Shown here in pieces: positions 9,253 through 19,039 of a stretch of 64,000 bases of DNA. The notes beneath the pieces were generated by a model. The model ran no database searches. It was not told the origin of the DNA and was given only the letters and a program-made list of their open reading frames with translations. The position numbers were made by a program, and so were the translations under genes. Within the stretch, counting starts at the first letter, position 1, and each line of letters starts with the position of its first letter. Origin of the DNA: Cyclobacterium qasimii M12-11B (GTDB lineage Bacteria > Bacteroidota > Bacteroidia > Cytophagales > Cyclobacteriaceae); contig NZ_ATNM01000110.1 of NCBI RefSeq assembly GCF_000427295.1, positions 124,001-188,000 on the forward strand. Direction: 5' to 3'.

Positions 9253-10739
9253 GCCACAATTTCTTCTTCGTTGATTAATTTCATTTCCTTTTTAGAGTAG
9301 TAATTGATTCCCCAATTCATGTAGCCAAACAATATCGTCATTATTGGACTAATTATATTGAAAAAACAATAAGGAGCATAAGTCAGCGTGGCCACTCCAA
9401 GGACCGAGGCCTGTGTTGCACCACAGGTATTCCATGGTATCAATACAGAGGTAACTGTTGCACTGTCCTCCAATGTCCTGCTCAGGTTTTCACCTTTCAG
9501 CCCACGTTTGCGATAAATGTCCGCATACATTCTGCCTGGAACCAAAATGGCCAGGTATTGATCTGAAGTGGTGATATTGAAGAACAAGCCTGTACCTGCA
9601 GTAGCTGCAATTAGAGACCCTACAGAATTTACCTTACTGATAACTGCCTCCGCAATTACCTTCAGCATGCCACTAACTTCCATAATTCCACCAAAAGCCA
9701 TCGCACATAAAATCAACCACACGGTATAAAGCATGCCAGACATTCCACCTGTAATCAGCAATTCATTCACGATTTCATTGGAGGTAACAATAGACGTTTC
9801 TCCATACAGAGCCATCATCACAATTTTGAAAGATTGCAGAGATATCCCCCCTTCTATATTCAAAATCGTTGCGAGGTTACGGATCACTTCCTGTTGGAAA
9901 ATCAAGGCGAAAACGGCACCAAGTATGGCCCCGGATAACAGAACGGGAATAGCGGGTACTTTTTTTACAATGAGCAAAATTATAGCCACTGGAACAATAA
10001 ACAACCAACCATTGATGGTAAATGTATCGGAAATCACCGTAGATATTTCTTCCACCTGCCCTATCGTTCCCTCAGGATTTCCCACCAAACCTATCACAGC
10101 AAAAATTATTAAGGTGATGGCGATCGAAGGAATAGTGGTTTTCATCATGTGCTTGATATGGGTAAACAAATCTGTCCCTGCCATCGCTGGAGCAAGGTTA
10201 GTGGTGTCCGAAAGGGGCGACATTTTATCCCCAAAATAAGCTCCGGAAATGATGGCCCCTCCTATCAATCCCTCACTAAACCCTAATGCTTTACCTATTC
10301 CCAGTAAAGCAACACCAACCGTAGCCACTGTAGTCCAACTACTTCCTGTGGCGATAGATACTACACCACATACGATACATGCAGCCACCAAAAACACCGT
10401 GGGATTTAGGACTTTCAGTCCGTAATAAATCATTGCCGGAACAATCCCACTCAACATCCAGGTTCCTGCCAGTGCACCTATCAACAATAAAATAAGGATT
10501 GATGACATGGCAGAAGAAATACTATTGATCATCCCATCCTGGATCACATCCCACTTTACGTTCAACCTGAAAGCAGCAATGAGACCAGCAACTGCAGCTG
10601 AAACAATCAGCACCAATTGATTTGATCCTGACAAACCCTCCGTACCAAATACCTTGATATTGATTATCAGGAGAACCATCAAGAAAATTATAGGAAATAA
10701 TGCCTCCAAAATGGAAGGTCTTTTTGAGGGTTTACCCAT
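9249..10739 (-). CDS. nhaC: Na+/H+ antiporter NhaC
   Basis: This is a 496-residue polytopic inner-membrane protein. The NhaC family landmarks are ATGSSWTTVATVG, SGAYFGDKMSPLSDTTNLAP and the C-terminal LIPWNTCGATQASVLGV. It exchanges sodium for protons (some family members exchange malate and lactate) and serves pH and salt homeostasis, which suits a marine or saline habitat. The ATG start is preceded by a 286-base gap without genes. The downstream exonuclease overlaps it by 4 bases. Confidence 0.9.
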   Translation of the reverse strand: MGKPSKRPSILEALFPIIFLMVLLIINIKVFGTEGLSGSNQLVLIVSAAVAGLIAAFRLNVKWDVIQDGMINSISSAMSSILILLLIGALAGTWMLSGIVPAMIYYGLKVLNPTVFLVAACIVCGVVSIATGSSWTTVATVGVALLGIGKALGFSEGLIGGAIISGAYFGDKMSPLSDTTNLAPAMAGTDLFTHIKHMMKTTIPSIAITLIIFAVIGLVGNPEGTIGQVEEISTVISDTFTINGWLFIVPVAIILLIVKKVPAIPVLLSGAILGAVFALIFQQEVIRNLATILNIEGGISLQSFKIVMMALYGETSIVTSNEIVNELLITGGMSGMLYTVWLILCAMAFGGIMEVSGMLKVIAEAVISKVNSVGSLIAATAGTGLFFNITTSDQYLAILVPGRMYADIYRKRGLKGENLSRTLEDSATVTSVLIPWNTCGATQASVLGVATLTYAPYCFFNIISPIMTILFGYMNWGINYYSKKEMKLINEEEIVA

Positions 10740-11025
10740 GTATGTTCTGTATGTTCATCATAAAAGTGAAACTCAAATTAAGCACAAGGTACACAACCTG
10801 CAACAGAAAGCATTTAAGTTTGTTTTCAACAATTTCAATTAAGCTCAGCACCTAATACAGTTTAAAGTTATAAAAATTTATGTGTTTTCGTCTTCAAGTC
10901 CAGATTCACTTTGAAAATTAATGCTGAATCATATCCCCAAGGATAAAATTTCACTAGGTAAAAATTTATGAATTTTACCGATTTATCTTTAACTTATAGA
11001 GACTTTATCCACCAAACATACTATA

Positions 11026-11505
11026 ATGAGGAAAATAGACGGCCTTTTAGAGGAATACGGCATCAGTCACCAAAACCCCACCAATAAAGCCATTCACTGG
11101 TTTTGTGTTCCTGCTATCTTTTTTAGCATTGTAGGATTGATCTACAGCATTCCCCCAGGCCCATTAGATTCCCTGGGTTTTCTATTAAGCAACTTCACCA
11201 ACTGGGCAACAATTACACTGATAGTGGTCTTGTTTTATTATTACACCCTTTCACCTCCTTTGGCCTTGGGGATGTTTTTATTTTCAGCCATATGCCTGGC
11301 CCTAGCCAATTTATTGACCTTCTATTTACCTTTTCCACTATGGCTTTTTTGCACAATCCTTTTTATTGTGGCTTGGGTGTTTCAGTTTTACGGCCATAAA
11401 GTTGAAGGCAAAAAACCATCTTTTTTAAAAGATGTTCAATTCTTATTAATTGGCCCGGCCTGGTTGATGCATTTCATTTATAAGCGATTGGGATTAATTT
11501 ATTAA
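11026..11505 (+). CDS. Mpo1-like (DUF962) membrane protein
   Basis: This 159-residue protein has about four transmembrane segments. It has the DUF962/Mpo1 N-terminus: a basic amphipathic start, then HQNPTNKAIHWFCVP, which contains two conserved His residues. A third His appears in FYGHKVEG and a fourth in LMHFIYKR. Yeast Mpo1 is an iron-dependent dioxygenase acting in alpha-oxidation of 2-hydroxy fatty acids. The retained His residues fit a metal site, but activity on a bacterial 2-hydroxy fatty acid is inference. It stands alone between nhaC and the antiporter gene. Confidence 0.83.
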   Translation: MRKIDGLLEEYGISHQNPTNKAIHWFCVPAIFFSIVGLIYSIPPGPLDSLGFLLSNFTNWATITLIVVLFYYYTLSPPLALGMFLFSAICLALANLLTFYLPFPLWLFCTILFIVAWVFQFYGHKVEGKKPSFLKDVQFLLIGPAWLMHFIYKRLGLIY

Positions 11506-11628
11506 ACGAACAAAATCCCGCCTAGAACCACGCGTTAAAGCGTCAACTATTTTCGATTCTCCAACTTAGCTTAGAATTCTATTTAATATAGTATCTTTCT
11601 AACCCATTCCTTTTCAATTACCCCAACT

Positions 11629-13643
11629 ATGAATCCTTTTATATTAGCAGTAGCAGAATTACCCTTATTATCCGACATCGTAGTAATCTTTGGGCTAGCC
11701 ACTTTGGTGATTCTGCTTTTTATGCGACTTAAGCTACCCACCATTATCGGGTACTTACTCACTGGCGCCATTGCTGGCCCTTATGGGCTCTCGCTTGTTT
11801 ATGCCTCTACTGCTGTGGAAGTTCTATCCGAAATAGGGGTAATATTATTGCTATTTGTGATTGGCTTGGAGTTTTCGCTAAAAAGCTTAATGGCGATTAA
11901 AAAGGCCGTATTTATTGGTGGAAGTTTGCAGGTGATCCTTACCATTGGTGTCACCGCATTGATCAGTTATTTGTTTGGCTTCAGCTGGAACATAGCGGTA
12001 TTCTTTGGCTTTCTATTCGCTTTGAGTAGTACCGCCATTGTTTTGAAATTATTGCAGGAATCAGGACAAGTCAATACTATTTCCGGACGAACCACATTGG
12101 CCATATTGATCTTTCAGGACATAATAATTGTGCCATTGGTGCTTTTCACACCTATGCTGGCTGGAGAGTCGGACAATATACTCCTTTCACTCTTCTATCT
12201 TGCCTTAAAGGGAGCCTTGGTAATTGTACTCACAATCATCAGTGCAAAGTACCTGATCCCTCAGTTATTGTACAGGGTCGCAAAAACTAAAAATGAGGAG
12301 CTCTTCCTATTAAGCATTATTGTTACTTGTTTTGCGGTTGCTTATGTCACCTCATTGCTTGGACTTTCCTTAGGTTTGGGAGCCTTCCTGGCAGGCTTGA
12401 TTATCAGTGAATCAGAGTACAGTCACCATGCTACAGGTAAGATTCTTCCTTTTAGGGAAATCTTTCTAAGTTTCTTTTCGTTTCGGTAGGAATGCTTTTT
12501 GACATTAGCTTCCTGGCAGAACATTTTTTACTCATTCTGGCATTGGTAGCGCTTACTTTTATTGTGAAATTTATAGTTACTTCTATCGCTGTAAAGTCAT
12601 TAGGCACTAGTTATAAAGAATCTTTTATTGTGGCCTTCTCCATCTTTCAAGTCGGTGAATTCTCACTTTTGCTGGCCAAAGAAGGGCTGAAATATGAATT
12701 ATTGGACAATACTACTTATCAGTTTTTCCTAGCAATCTCTATTTTGACCATGATCATTACCCCCTTTGTACTTAAGCAGCGGGAAAGCCTTGCTTGCAGG
12801 GTACTGAACATTCCAATGCCTCAAAAATTTAAAGATAAACTTGAAAAACAAACAAAAGTACCTGAATTGGATCTTGAGAAAGATTTGTTGAATGATCATT
12901 TGGTCATTATAGGTTATGGACTGAATGGCAGGAATCTATCAAGGGCTGCAAAAAGAGCAAAAATTCCTTATGTAATTATTGAAATGAACCCCGAAACGGT
13001 AAAAGTAGAGGCGGCAAAAGGCGAACCTATTATCTATGGTGACGCGGCCAACGGCGTAGTCCTTGAGCATGTTCAAATTCACAAGGCCAGGGTAGCTGTA
13101 ATTGCCATCTCCAATCAACCGGCCACAAGTGGCATCATTGAAAACATCAGGATGGCGTCACAAAGCGTCTTTATTATTGTGAGAACAAGATATGTCAATG
13201 AAATCGAATCCATGCTCAACCAAGGGGCGGACGAGGTCATTCCTGAAGAATTTGAAACCTCTATTGAAATCTTCACAAGAGTCTTGTACAAATACCTCGT
13301 TCCAAAAGGCGAAATTGATGAATTTACAGAAGACGTTAGGTACCATAATTATGAGGTATTCCGTACCCCTTCTAATGAAAGAACAGTTCCAACATTGGAC
13401 ATCCCTGAAATTAACTTTTCCGGAATTAAAATTGATAAAGACCATGGGCCATTTATTGGCAAGTCAATTAAGGAAAGTAATTTAAGGGAGAATACCGGAA
13501 TCAATTTGGTAGCAATCAAACGAGATGGCAAAACAGTAACAGAAATTACAGGCAACACCAAAATCAAGCTGGGAGACATCGTCTATGTGGTCGGGAAACC
13601 AGAAGCCTTAGAACATTTCGAAGAAGAAGTTGGGATCAATTAA
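11629..13643 (+). CDS. Kef-type cation:proton antiporter with TrkA domains (apparent 1-base deletion)
   Basis: The first part (11629-12489) encodes the N-terminal two-thirds of a CPA2 Na+/H+ exchanger domain. The second (from 12492) continues it and adds a TrkA-N domain (VIIGYGLNGRNLSRAA) and a TrkA-C domain at the C-terminus. The break is a TAG at 12487. Adding one T to the run at 12475-12478 changes SFFSFR-stop to SFFFVSVGMLFDISF, a standard helix of this family, and gives one 671-residue protein. The protein likely exports K+ or Na+ in exchange for protons under nucleotide control. A strong bidirectional hairpin follows at 13665-13699. Confidence 0.88.
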
Positions 13644-13664
13644 CCCCCAATGATGACTACCATC

Positions 13665-13699
13665 AAAAAAGCCCTGTCAATTAAATTGACAGGGCTTTT
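13665..13699. terminator. Bidirectional rho-independent terminator
   Basis: A perfect 10-bp stem, GCCCTGTCAA pairing with TTGACAGGGC, encloses a 5-base TTAAA loop. It is flanked by six A on the left and four T on the right. It lies between the convergent antiporter gene and queA and can stop transcription from both sides. Confidence 0.88.
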
Positions 13700-13725
13700 A
13701 CATTTATAAATTGCAACAGTTACTG

Positions 13726-14775
13726 CTATATAATCAACATAGCATCTCCATAACTGAAGAATTTGTAGTTCTCTTTAATCCCTTCTTGGTAAGCCTTCAT
13801 GATAAGATCATATCCACCAAATGCCGATGCGGTCATCAATAAAGTTGACTCAGGCAAATGAAAATTAGTGATCATTGCATTGGCAATTTTAAATTCGTAG
13901 GGAGGAATAATAAACTTGTCTGTCCATCCGCTGCTAGACTTTAAACGACCGTTGGCTGTAACAGAAGACTCAATGGTTTTCAAAGGAGTGGTCCCTACAG
14001 AAACTACCCTTTTCTTTTGGTCAAGGGCTCTATTGACAAGGTCAACAGTTTCTTGAGGAATGTCATAGTTCTCCGAATCCATCTTGTGCTTCGTAAGGTC
14101 TTCCACATCCACTTGTCTGAAAGTTCCCAACCCAATGTGCAAGGTAATAGGACTAACCTCAATACCTTTTATTTCAAGGCGTTTCATCAAGTGAGGGGTG
14201 AAATGAAGACCGGCAGTAGGAGCCGCTACAGCGCCAACATGCTTTGCAAAGATAGTTTGGTATCTTTCTCTGTCTGCATCAACTACATCCCGCTCAATAA
14301 AATCCTTCAATATTGGTGTCTCACCAAGCGTATCAATGGTCTTGTAAAACTCTTCATCCGTTCCATCAAACAGAAAGCGAATAGTTCGGCCTCTGGAAGT
14401 AGTATTGTCAATTACTTCTGCTACCAAGTCACTGTCCCCAAAATAAAGTTTGTTCCCTACCCTGATTTTTCTAGCTGGATCCACCAATACATCCCATAGC
14501 CTTAGATCCTGATTGAGTTCCCTTAACAAAAAGACCTCGATCTTCGCTCCAGTTTTCTCTTTATTTCCATAAAGCCTGGCTGGAAATACTTTTGTATTGT
14601 TGGTTACAAATACATCTCCTGTATCAAAATAATCGATGACATCTTTGAAAACTTTATGTTCTATTTTACCTGTATCCTTATGAATGACCATCAATCTGGA
14701 CTCATCCCTGTTTTCTGGGGGATGAAGGGCAATAAGTTTTTTTGGAATTTCAAACTTGAAATCTGATAACTTCAT
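13726..14775 (-). CDS. queA: S-adenosylmethionine:tRNA ribosyltransferase-isomerase QueA
   Basis: This 349-residue cytoplasmic enzyme transfers and isomerises the ribosyl part of SAM onto preQ1-tRNA to form epoxyqueuosine. The QueA signatures are all present: [14 protein letters not shown] near the N-terminus, [14 protein letters not shown] in the middle, [14 protein letters not shown], and [17 protein letters not shown] near the C-terminus. Its length equals the family norm. A TAnnTTTG-type promoter lies about 50 bases upstream. No other queuosine genes are in the window. Confidence 0.95.
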   Translation of the reverse strand: MKLSDFKFEIPKKLIALHPPENRDESRLMVIHKDTGKIEHKVFKDVIDYFDTGDVFVTNNTKVFPARLYGNKEKTGAKIEVFLLRELNQDLRLWDVLVDPARKIRVGNKLYFGDSDLVAEVIDNTTSRGRTIRFLFDGTDEEFYKTIDTLGETPILKDFIERDVVDADRERYQTIFAKHVGAVAAPTAGLHFTPHLMKRLEIKGIEVSPITLHIGLGTFRQVDVEDLTKHKMDSENYDIPQETVDLVNRALDQKKRVVSVGTTPLKTIESSVTANGRLKSSSGWTDKFIIPPYEFKIANAMITNFHLPESTLLMTASAFGGYDLIMKAYQEGIKENYKFFSYGDAMLII

Positions 14776-14823
14776 ATATGTATATAAGGAAATACCTATT
14801 AAACGTAATTATCGTAAAAAATG

Positions 14824-14831
14824 CAAAGTTA
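14824..14831 (-). promoter_or_regulatory. Bacteroidota -7 promoter element upstream of queA
   Basis: On the minus strand the sequence reads TAACTTTG, matching the TAnnTTTG -7 consensus of Bacteroidota primary sigma promoters. It is about 48 bases before the queA start. No convincing -33 TTG at the usual spacing is visible. Confidence 0.5.
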
Positions 14832-14889
14832 ATAAGAATTAAGCCAGATTCTATTTATATTGTCAAATTGTTTTAAATAATATTATAAT

Positions 14890-16134
14890 TTGATCGTATT
14901 TAGACTTATTTGGGAAAGCTTTCGCTTTGCAATGGATGCATTGAAGTCTAATTTGACAAGGACTATCCTTTCTTTATTAGGCGTTACTGTTGGCATCTTT
15001 GCTATCATTGCTGTTTTTACGCTGGTGGATTCACTAGAAAAGAACATCAAAGACAGTCTTACTTTTCTGGGAAGTAATGTGGTTCGAGTCGATCGATTCC
15101 CTTTTGCAGCGGGAGGCAGGGATTACCCCTGGTGGCGATATTTCAGAAGACCTCCAGGAACCTATGCTGAATTCACGTTCTTAGAAGAGCGATTAAAAAG
15201 CGCTGCAGCGGTTACCATCTCCGCCAACACTAGAACTACCGTAAAAGCAAACAGCAATTCTTTCGAGATGGCCAATTTAGATGGGGTCGTATTTAACCAC
15301 AAGGATGTCTACGACGTCCCTATTGACAAAGGTAGGTTCTTCACTGAAATGGAAATTAATGCAGCTAGAAATGTTGCTATCATTGGTGTTAAAATAGGAG
15401 AAGCCTTATTTCCTGGAGAGAATCCTTTAGGGAAATCTTTTAAAATCAAAGGCTTGAAATTCACAGTTGTCGGTCTTTTCGTTGAAGAAGGAGAAGGGCT
15501 ATTTGACACGCCCTCTAAAGATGAAGCTTTATTGGTTCCTTATGGGGCTTTTACCAAGCTATTCTATGTTGGGAAAAATGGGCGTGAACCTATAATTGCT
15601 GCCAAAGGGATGGACGATGACCCTGGGCTGGTGATGTTGGAAAATGAAATGGCCGGACTCTTGAGAGCAAAAAGAGGCCTGAAGCCCACAACTGAAAACA
15701 ATTTCGCTTTAAATAAATCTGAGTTTATTCAAGATGCCGTAGGCTCTATCTTTGCTGTCATATCGATTGCAGGAGGGGTAATCGGTGGGTTCTCAATCCT
15801 TATCGGCGGCTTTGGAATTGCCAATATCATGTTTGTTTCGGTAAAAGAACGCACGGGAATTATTGGGATCCAAAAGTCTCTTGGCGCTAAAAATTATTTT
15901 ATTTTGCTTCAGTTTCTATTCGAAGCCACAGTCTTAAGTCTTATCGGAGGTTTGGCAGGGCTTTTAATCGTTTATGCCGCCACTTTTATCTCTTTGGGCA
16001 ACTTGGAGATTATACTCACCTTTAAAAATATTGTCCTTGGACTGGTATTGTCTTCTGCTATTGGAATTATTTCTGGTATTATACCTGCCTCTTTGGCCGC
16101 AAAAATGGATCCGGTAGTTGCAATCAGAATGTGA
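14890..16134 (+). CDS. ABC transporter permease, MacB/FtsX family
   Basis: This 414-residue protein has the MacB topology. It has an N-terminal helix (SLLGVTVGIFAIIAVFTLVD), a large periplasmic domain (about residues 50-270) and three C-terminal helices of the FtsX domain, including GGFGIANIMFVSVKERTGII. The start is a TTG, and the following MIVFRLIWESFRFAMDALKS is typical of this family. The first ATG would remove that conserved segment. It probably works with an ATPase encoded elsewhere in export or lipoprotein handling. It lies alone, convergent with recA. Confidence 0.85.
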   Translation: MIVFRLIWESFRFAMDALKSNLTRTILSLLGVTVGIFAIIAVFTLVDSLEKNIKDSLTFLGSNVVRVDRFPFAAGGRDYPWWRYFRRPPGTYAEFTFLEERLKSAAAVTISANTRTTVKANSNSFEMANLDGVVFNHKDVYDVPIDKGRFFTEMEINAARNVAIIGVKIGEALFPGENPLGKSFKIKGLKFTVVGLFVEEGEGLFDTPSKDEALLVPYGAFTKLFYVGKNGREPIIAAKGMDDDPGLVMLENEMAGLLRAKRGLKPTTENNFALNKSEFIQDAVGSIFAVISIAGGVIGGFSILIGGFGIANIMFVSVKERTGIIGIQKSLGAKNYFILLQFLFEATVLSLIGGLAGLLIVYAATFISLGNLEIILTFKNIVLGLVLSSAIGIISGIIPASLAAKMDPVVAIRM

Positions 16135-16168
16135 GTACAACTACCAGATTTTTTAATGCTAAATAATC

Positions 16169-17218
16169 TTATTTTTCAGCCTTTGGCTTTTTACCGGACT
16201 TTGCTTTCTCCTTGTCCAATTTAAGTATCCCAGCCTTTTCTTTGATCTTAAGTTCTATTTCATCCATAAGCTCCGGATTGTCTAGAAGAAGGTTTTTTAC
16301 CGCATCTCTTCCCTGCCCTAGTTTATTCCCTTCATAGGAAAACCATGAGCCTGCTTTCTTAACAATTTCAAACTCCACACCCAGGTCTATAATTTCTCCT
16401 ACTTTGGAAATACCTTCACCATACATGATGTCAAATTCTACCACTTTAAATGGAGGTGACACTTTGTTCTTTACCACTTTCACTTTGGTCCTATTACCAA
16501 GGATATTGTCTGGACCATCTTTTATTTGACCTATTCTACGAATATCAAGTCGCACAGAAGCATAAAATTTAAGGGCATTACCACCGGTAGTGGTTTCAGG
16601 ATTACCAAACATCACACCGATCTTCTCTCTCAGTTGATTGATAAAGATACAAGCACAACCTGTTTTATTGATGGCTCCAGTAAGCTTTCTTAGCGCCTGA
16701 GACATCAACCTTGCCTGGAGTCCCATTTTGGAATCCCCCATTTCACCTTCAAGCTCTCCTCTTGGAACCAATGCAGCTACGGAATCTATGACAATAATGT
16801 CAATGGCTCCGGACCTGATAAGGTGTTCCGTTATTTCTAGTGCCTGCTCTCCACTATCTGGTTGGGAGATCAGCAAATTCTCTGTATCTATCCCTAGTTT
16901 TTCAGCATAAGCCTTGTCAAATGCATGTTCTGCATCTATAAAAGCCGCCAAACCTCCTGCTTTTTGCGCCTCAGCTATGCAGTGCATAGACAAGGTGGTT
17001 TTTCCGGAAGATTCCGGTCCATATATCTCTATTACTCTACCTCTGGGTACTCCCCCAATGCCTAGCGCCATGTCCAAACCTAAGGACCCTGTAGAAATAG
17101 CAGGCACATCAAGCACCACATTATCGCTTAATTTCATTACAGTCCCTTTGCCGTAAGTTTTCTCCAACTTATCCAGGGTAAGCTGTAAGGCTTTTAATTT
17201 TTCAGTATTTACACTCAT
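16169..17218 (-). CDS. recA: Recombinase RecA
   Basis: This 349-residue DNA-dependent ATPase drives strand exchange and LexA-type cleavage. The Walker A motif is GPESSGKT at residues 67-74. Walker B is in [14 protein letters not shown], and the L2 region includes [13 protein letters not shown]. The C-terminus is lysine-rich, ending GKKPKAEK. The length fits Bacteroidota RecA. It is monocistronic, convergent with the upstream permease, and the 3' gap is only 34 bases. Confidence 0.97.
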   Translation of the reverse strand: MSVNTEKLKALQLTLDKLEKTYGKGTVMKLSDNVVLDVPAISTGSLGLDMALGIGGVPRGRVIEIYGPESSGKTTLSMHCIAEAQKAGGLAAFIDAEHAFDKAYAEKLGIDTENLLISQPDSGEQALEITEHLIRSGAIDIIVIDSVAALVPRGELEGEMGDSKMGLQARLMSQALRKLTGAINKTGCACIFINQLREKIGVMFGNPETTTGGNALKFYASVRLDIRRIGQIKDGPDNILGNRTKVKVVKNKVSPPFKVVEFDIMYGEGISKVGEIIDLGVEFEIVKKAGSWFSYEGNKLGQGRDAVKNLLLDNPELMDEIELKIKEKAGILKLDKEKAKSGKKPKAEK

Positions 17219-17302
17219 ATTCTCTCGTCAGATATTCGCTAATGTTCATTCCTAATGTGAAAGTAAACATTAGGAAGGGTATTAACAACTATTAAATAAC
17301 CA

Positions 17303-17332
17303 TTGTTAGGGCAATACATTGTAGTACATTTG
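17303..17332 (+). promoter_or_regulatory. Promoter for the DUF3108 gene
   Basis: A TTG at 17303-17305 is followed after 19 bases by TACATTTG at 17325-17332. This is a good match in sequence and spacing to the Bacteroidota TTG / TAnnTTTG promoter. It lies about 70 bases before the ATG at 17400. Confidence 0.65.
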
Positions 17333-17399
17333 GATAACCAAACATCAATGCTTGAAATCCACAATGGTATGAACTTTGAAGTAAACCAATTAAAAAGGA

Positions 17400-18194
17400 A
17401 TGATCATGTACCTTCAATCCCTTGTATTAGTGTTGTTGTTGCTTTTTCAAACAGCTTCAACAAGTCAGTCTCCTGTCAAAAACAATGAAGCGTTTACCAA
17501 AGGAGAAACGCTCACATTTAATGTGAGTTACTTCCTCTTTAATGCTGCAGAAGCCAAAATGGTGATTGATGACAACATCCATTATATCAATGGAAAACCT
17601 ACCTACAAAGTCGATGTTTACGGGAAAACATTGAATATTTTCAAGTTGTTTTATGTAAAAGACAATTGGGGGAGTTATATCGATACGGCCCAAATAATCC
17701 CTTACCGATCATATAGACATATCGAGGAAGGCAATTATAGAAAGCATGAAATAATTGATTTTAATCATCAGGACCAAGTGGCCAGTAGAAAACTGTTCGA
17801 CAGGGAAAATGAGAAAATCAAGGAAAGAAATACCTATGACATCCCTTACCAGGTACAAGACATTGTCAGTGGCTATTATTTATTGAGGACAATGGATTTC
17901 AAAGGATTAAAAAAAGGTGATAAAATAAACATCAAAGGATTTTTTGACGAGAAAAATTATAACTTAAAGTTAACATACGAGGGAAAGGATGATATTTCCA
18001 CAGATATCGGTGATTTTGACACCCATATTTTTAGCCCAGAAATGCCAAGCAATAAACTCTTCAGAGGCAAAAAACCCATTAAAATATGGATTACTGATGA
18101 TGAGAATCGTATTCCTGTAAAAATAAAGGCCAGCATGGTGGTAGGTTCTATTAATATGGAGATTGTCTCTGCTGAAGGGCTTCGAAACAAATAA
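17400..18194 (+). CDS. DUF3108 domain-containing secreted protein
   Basis: This 264-residue protein has an N-terminal hydrophobic signal peptide (about residues 3-22). The single DUF3108 domain includes FTKGETLTFNVSYFLFNAAE near the start of the mature protein. The fold is expected to be beta-rich and periplasmic, and the family has no assigned biochemical activity. ATGs at 17400 and 17406 are both possible starts. It has its own promoter and stands next to the two-component system without clear functional linkage. Confidence 0.85.
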   Translation: MIMYLQSLVLVLLLLFQTASTSQSPVKNNEAFTKGETLTFNVSYFLFNAAEAKMVIDDNIHYINGKPTYKVDVYGKTLNIFKLFYVKDNWGSYIDTAQIIPYRSYRHIEEGNYRKHEIIDFNHQDQVASRKLFDRENEKIKERNTYDIPYQVQDIVSGYYLLRTMDFKGLKKGDKINIKGFFDEKNYNLKLTYEGKDDISTDIGDFDTHIFSPEMPSNKLFRGKKPIKIWITDDENRIPVKIKASMVVGSINMEIVSAEGLRNK

Positions 18195-18302
18195 TTAACA
18201 TTAAGTTAAAACTAATTTCACATTGAATGCTGTTTTATTCCCGCTGCTGTTGGCTATTTGGGCAGTTCAGCTGTCAAACGCATAATTGTTTTTTATAATC
18301 CT

Positions 18303-18310
18303 TATCTTTG
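18303..18310 (+). promoter_or_regulatory. Promoter -7 element for the two-component operon
   Basis: TATCTTTG matches TAnnTTTG and lies 43 bases before the response regulator start. A TTG occurs 15 bases upstream (18285-18287), which is shorter than the usual spacing. Confidence 0.5.
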
Positions 18311-18352
18311 TGGCTTAATTAAAAATAAATTGTTTTTTTAGGAAATCAAGCA

Positions 18353-19039
18353 ATGGGTAACAATCAGAAGCAAAGGGTATTGGTAGTAGATGATGAAGAA
18401 GATATCATTGAAATCCTTACTTATAACCTGGAAAAAGAAGGCTATGAGGTTAACTCAGCAGGGGACGGAATTAACGCCGTAAAAAAAGCAGCTATATTCA
18501 AACCTGACATTATCCTTTTGGATATCATGATGCCCAACCAAGATGGGGTCGAAACCTGCAGGCAACTACGAGAAAATCCTGATCTTAAAAATACTTTTAT
18601 CATTTTCCTGACTGCCAGGTCAGAGGAATACTCTGAAGTGGCAGCCTTTGATGTGGGGGCGGATGATTATATACACAAACCTATCAAACCACGGGCTTTG
18701 GTAAGTCGTATTGCAGCTTTGTTTCGTCGTGAAATTAAAAAAGAAGGCGACTCAACTAAAATCACCATTAAAGATTTAATAATAGACCGAACAAGTTTCA
18801 CCTTGCTAAAGGATGGGGAATTGATCGTGCTTCCCAAAAAAGAATTTGAATTGATTCACTTTCTGGCAAAAAATCCCAATACGGTATTTAGTCGGGATGA
18901 ATTGTTGAAAAATATCTGGGGAACCGATGTGTTTGTTTTGGCAAGAACTGTGGACGTACACATTCGTAAAATAAGGGAAAAAATAGGTGACGATTATATC
19001 TTCACCGTAAAAGGAGTGGGCTATAAATTCAATTCATGA
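18353..19039 (+). CDS. OmpR/PhoB-family response regulator
   Basis: This 228-residue regulator has an N-terminal receiver domain with acidic residues D13-D14, phospho-acceptor D57 in ILLDIMMP, the switch Thr in IFLTAR and the Lys in HKPIKPR. A C-terminal winged helix follows, with DVHIRKIREKIG and VKGVGYKF. It is phosphorylated by the kinase encoded immediately downstream, which overlaps it by 4 bases. The architecture is PhoB-like. The regulated genes cannot be inferred, and no phosphate transport genes are nearby. Confidence 0.93.
   Translation: MGNNQKQRVLVVDDEEDIIEILTYNLEKEGYEVNSAGDGINAVKKAAIFKPDIILLDIMMPNQDGVETCRQLRENPDLKNTFIIFLTARSEEYSEVAAFDVGADDYIHKPIKPRALVSRIAALFRREIKKEGDSTKITIKDLIIDRTSFTLLKDGELIVLPKKEFELIHFLAKNPNTVFSRDELLKNIWGTDVFVLARTVDVHIRKIREKIGDDYIFTVKGVGYKFNS

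Noticed and set aside
9733-10239. Open frame of 168 codons antisense to nhaC
   Set aside because: It mirrors hydrophobic codons of the antiporter and has no independent support.
14017-14499. Open frame of 160 codons antisense to queA
   Set aside because: It lies wholly inside a well-conserved gene and shows no family motif.
17303-17488. Open frame of 61 codons before the DUF3108 gene
   Set aside because: It covers the promoter and the signal-peptide region of the real gene in another frame.
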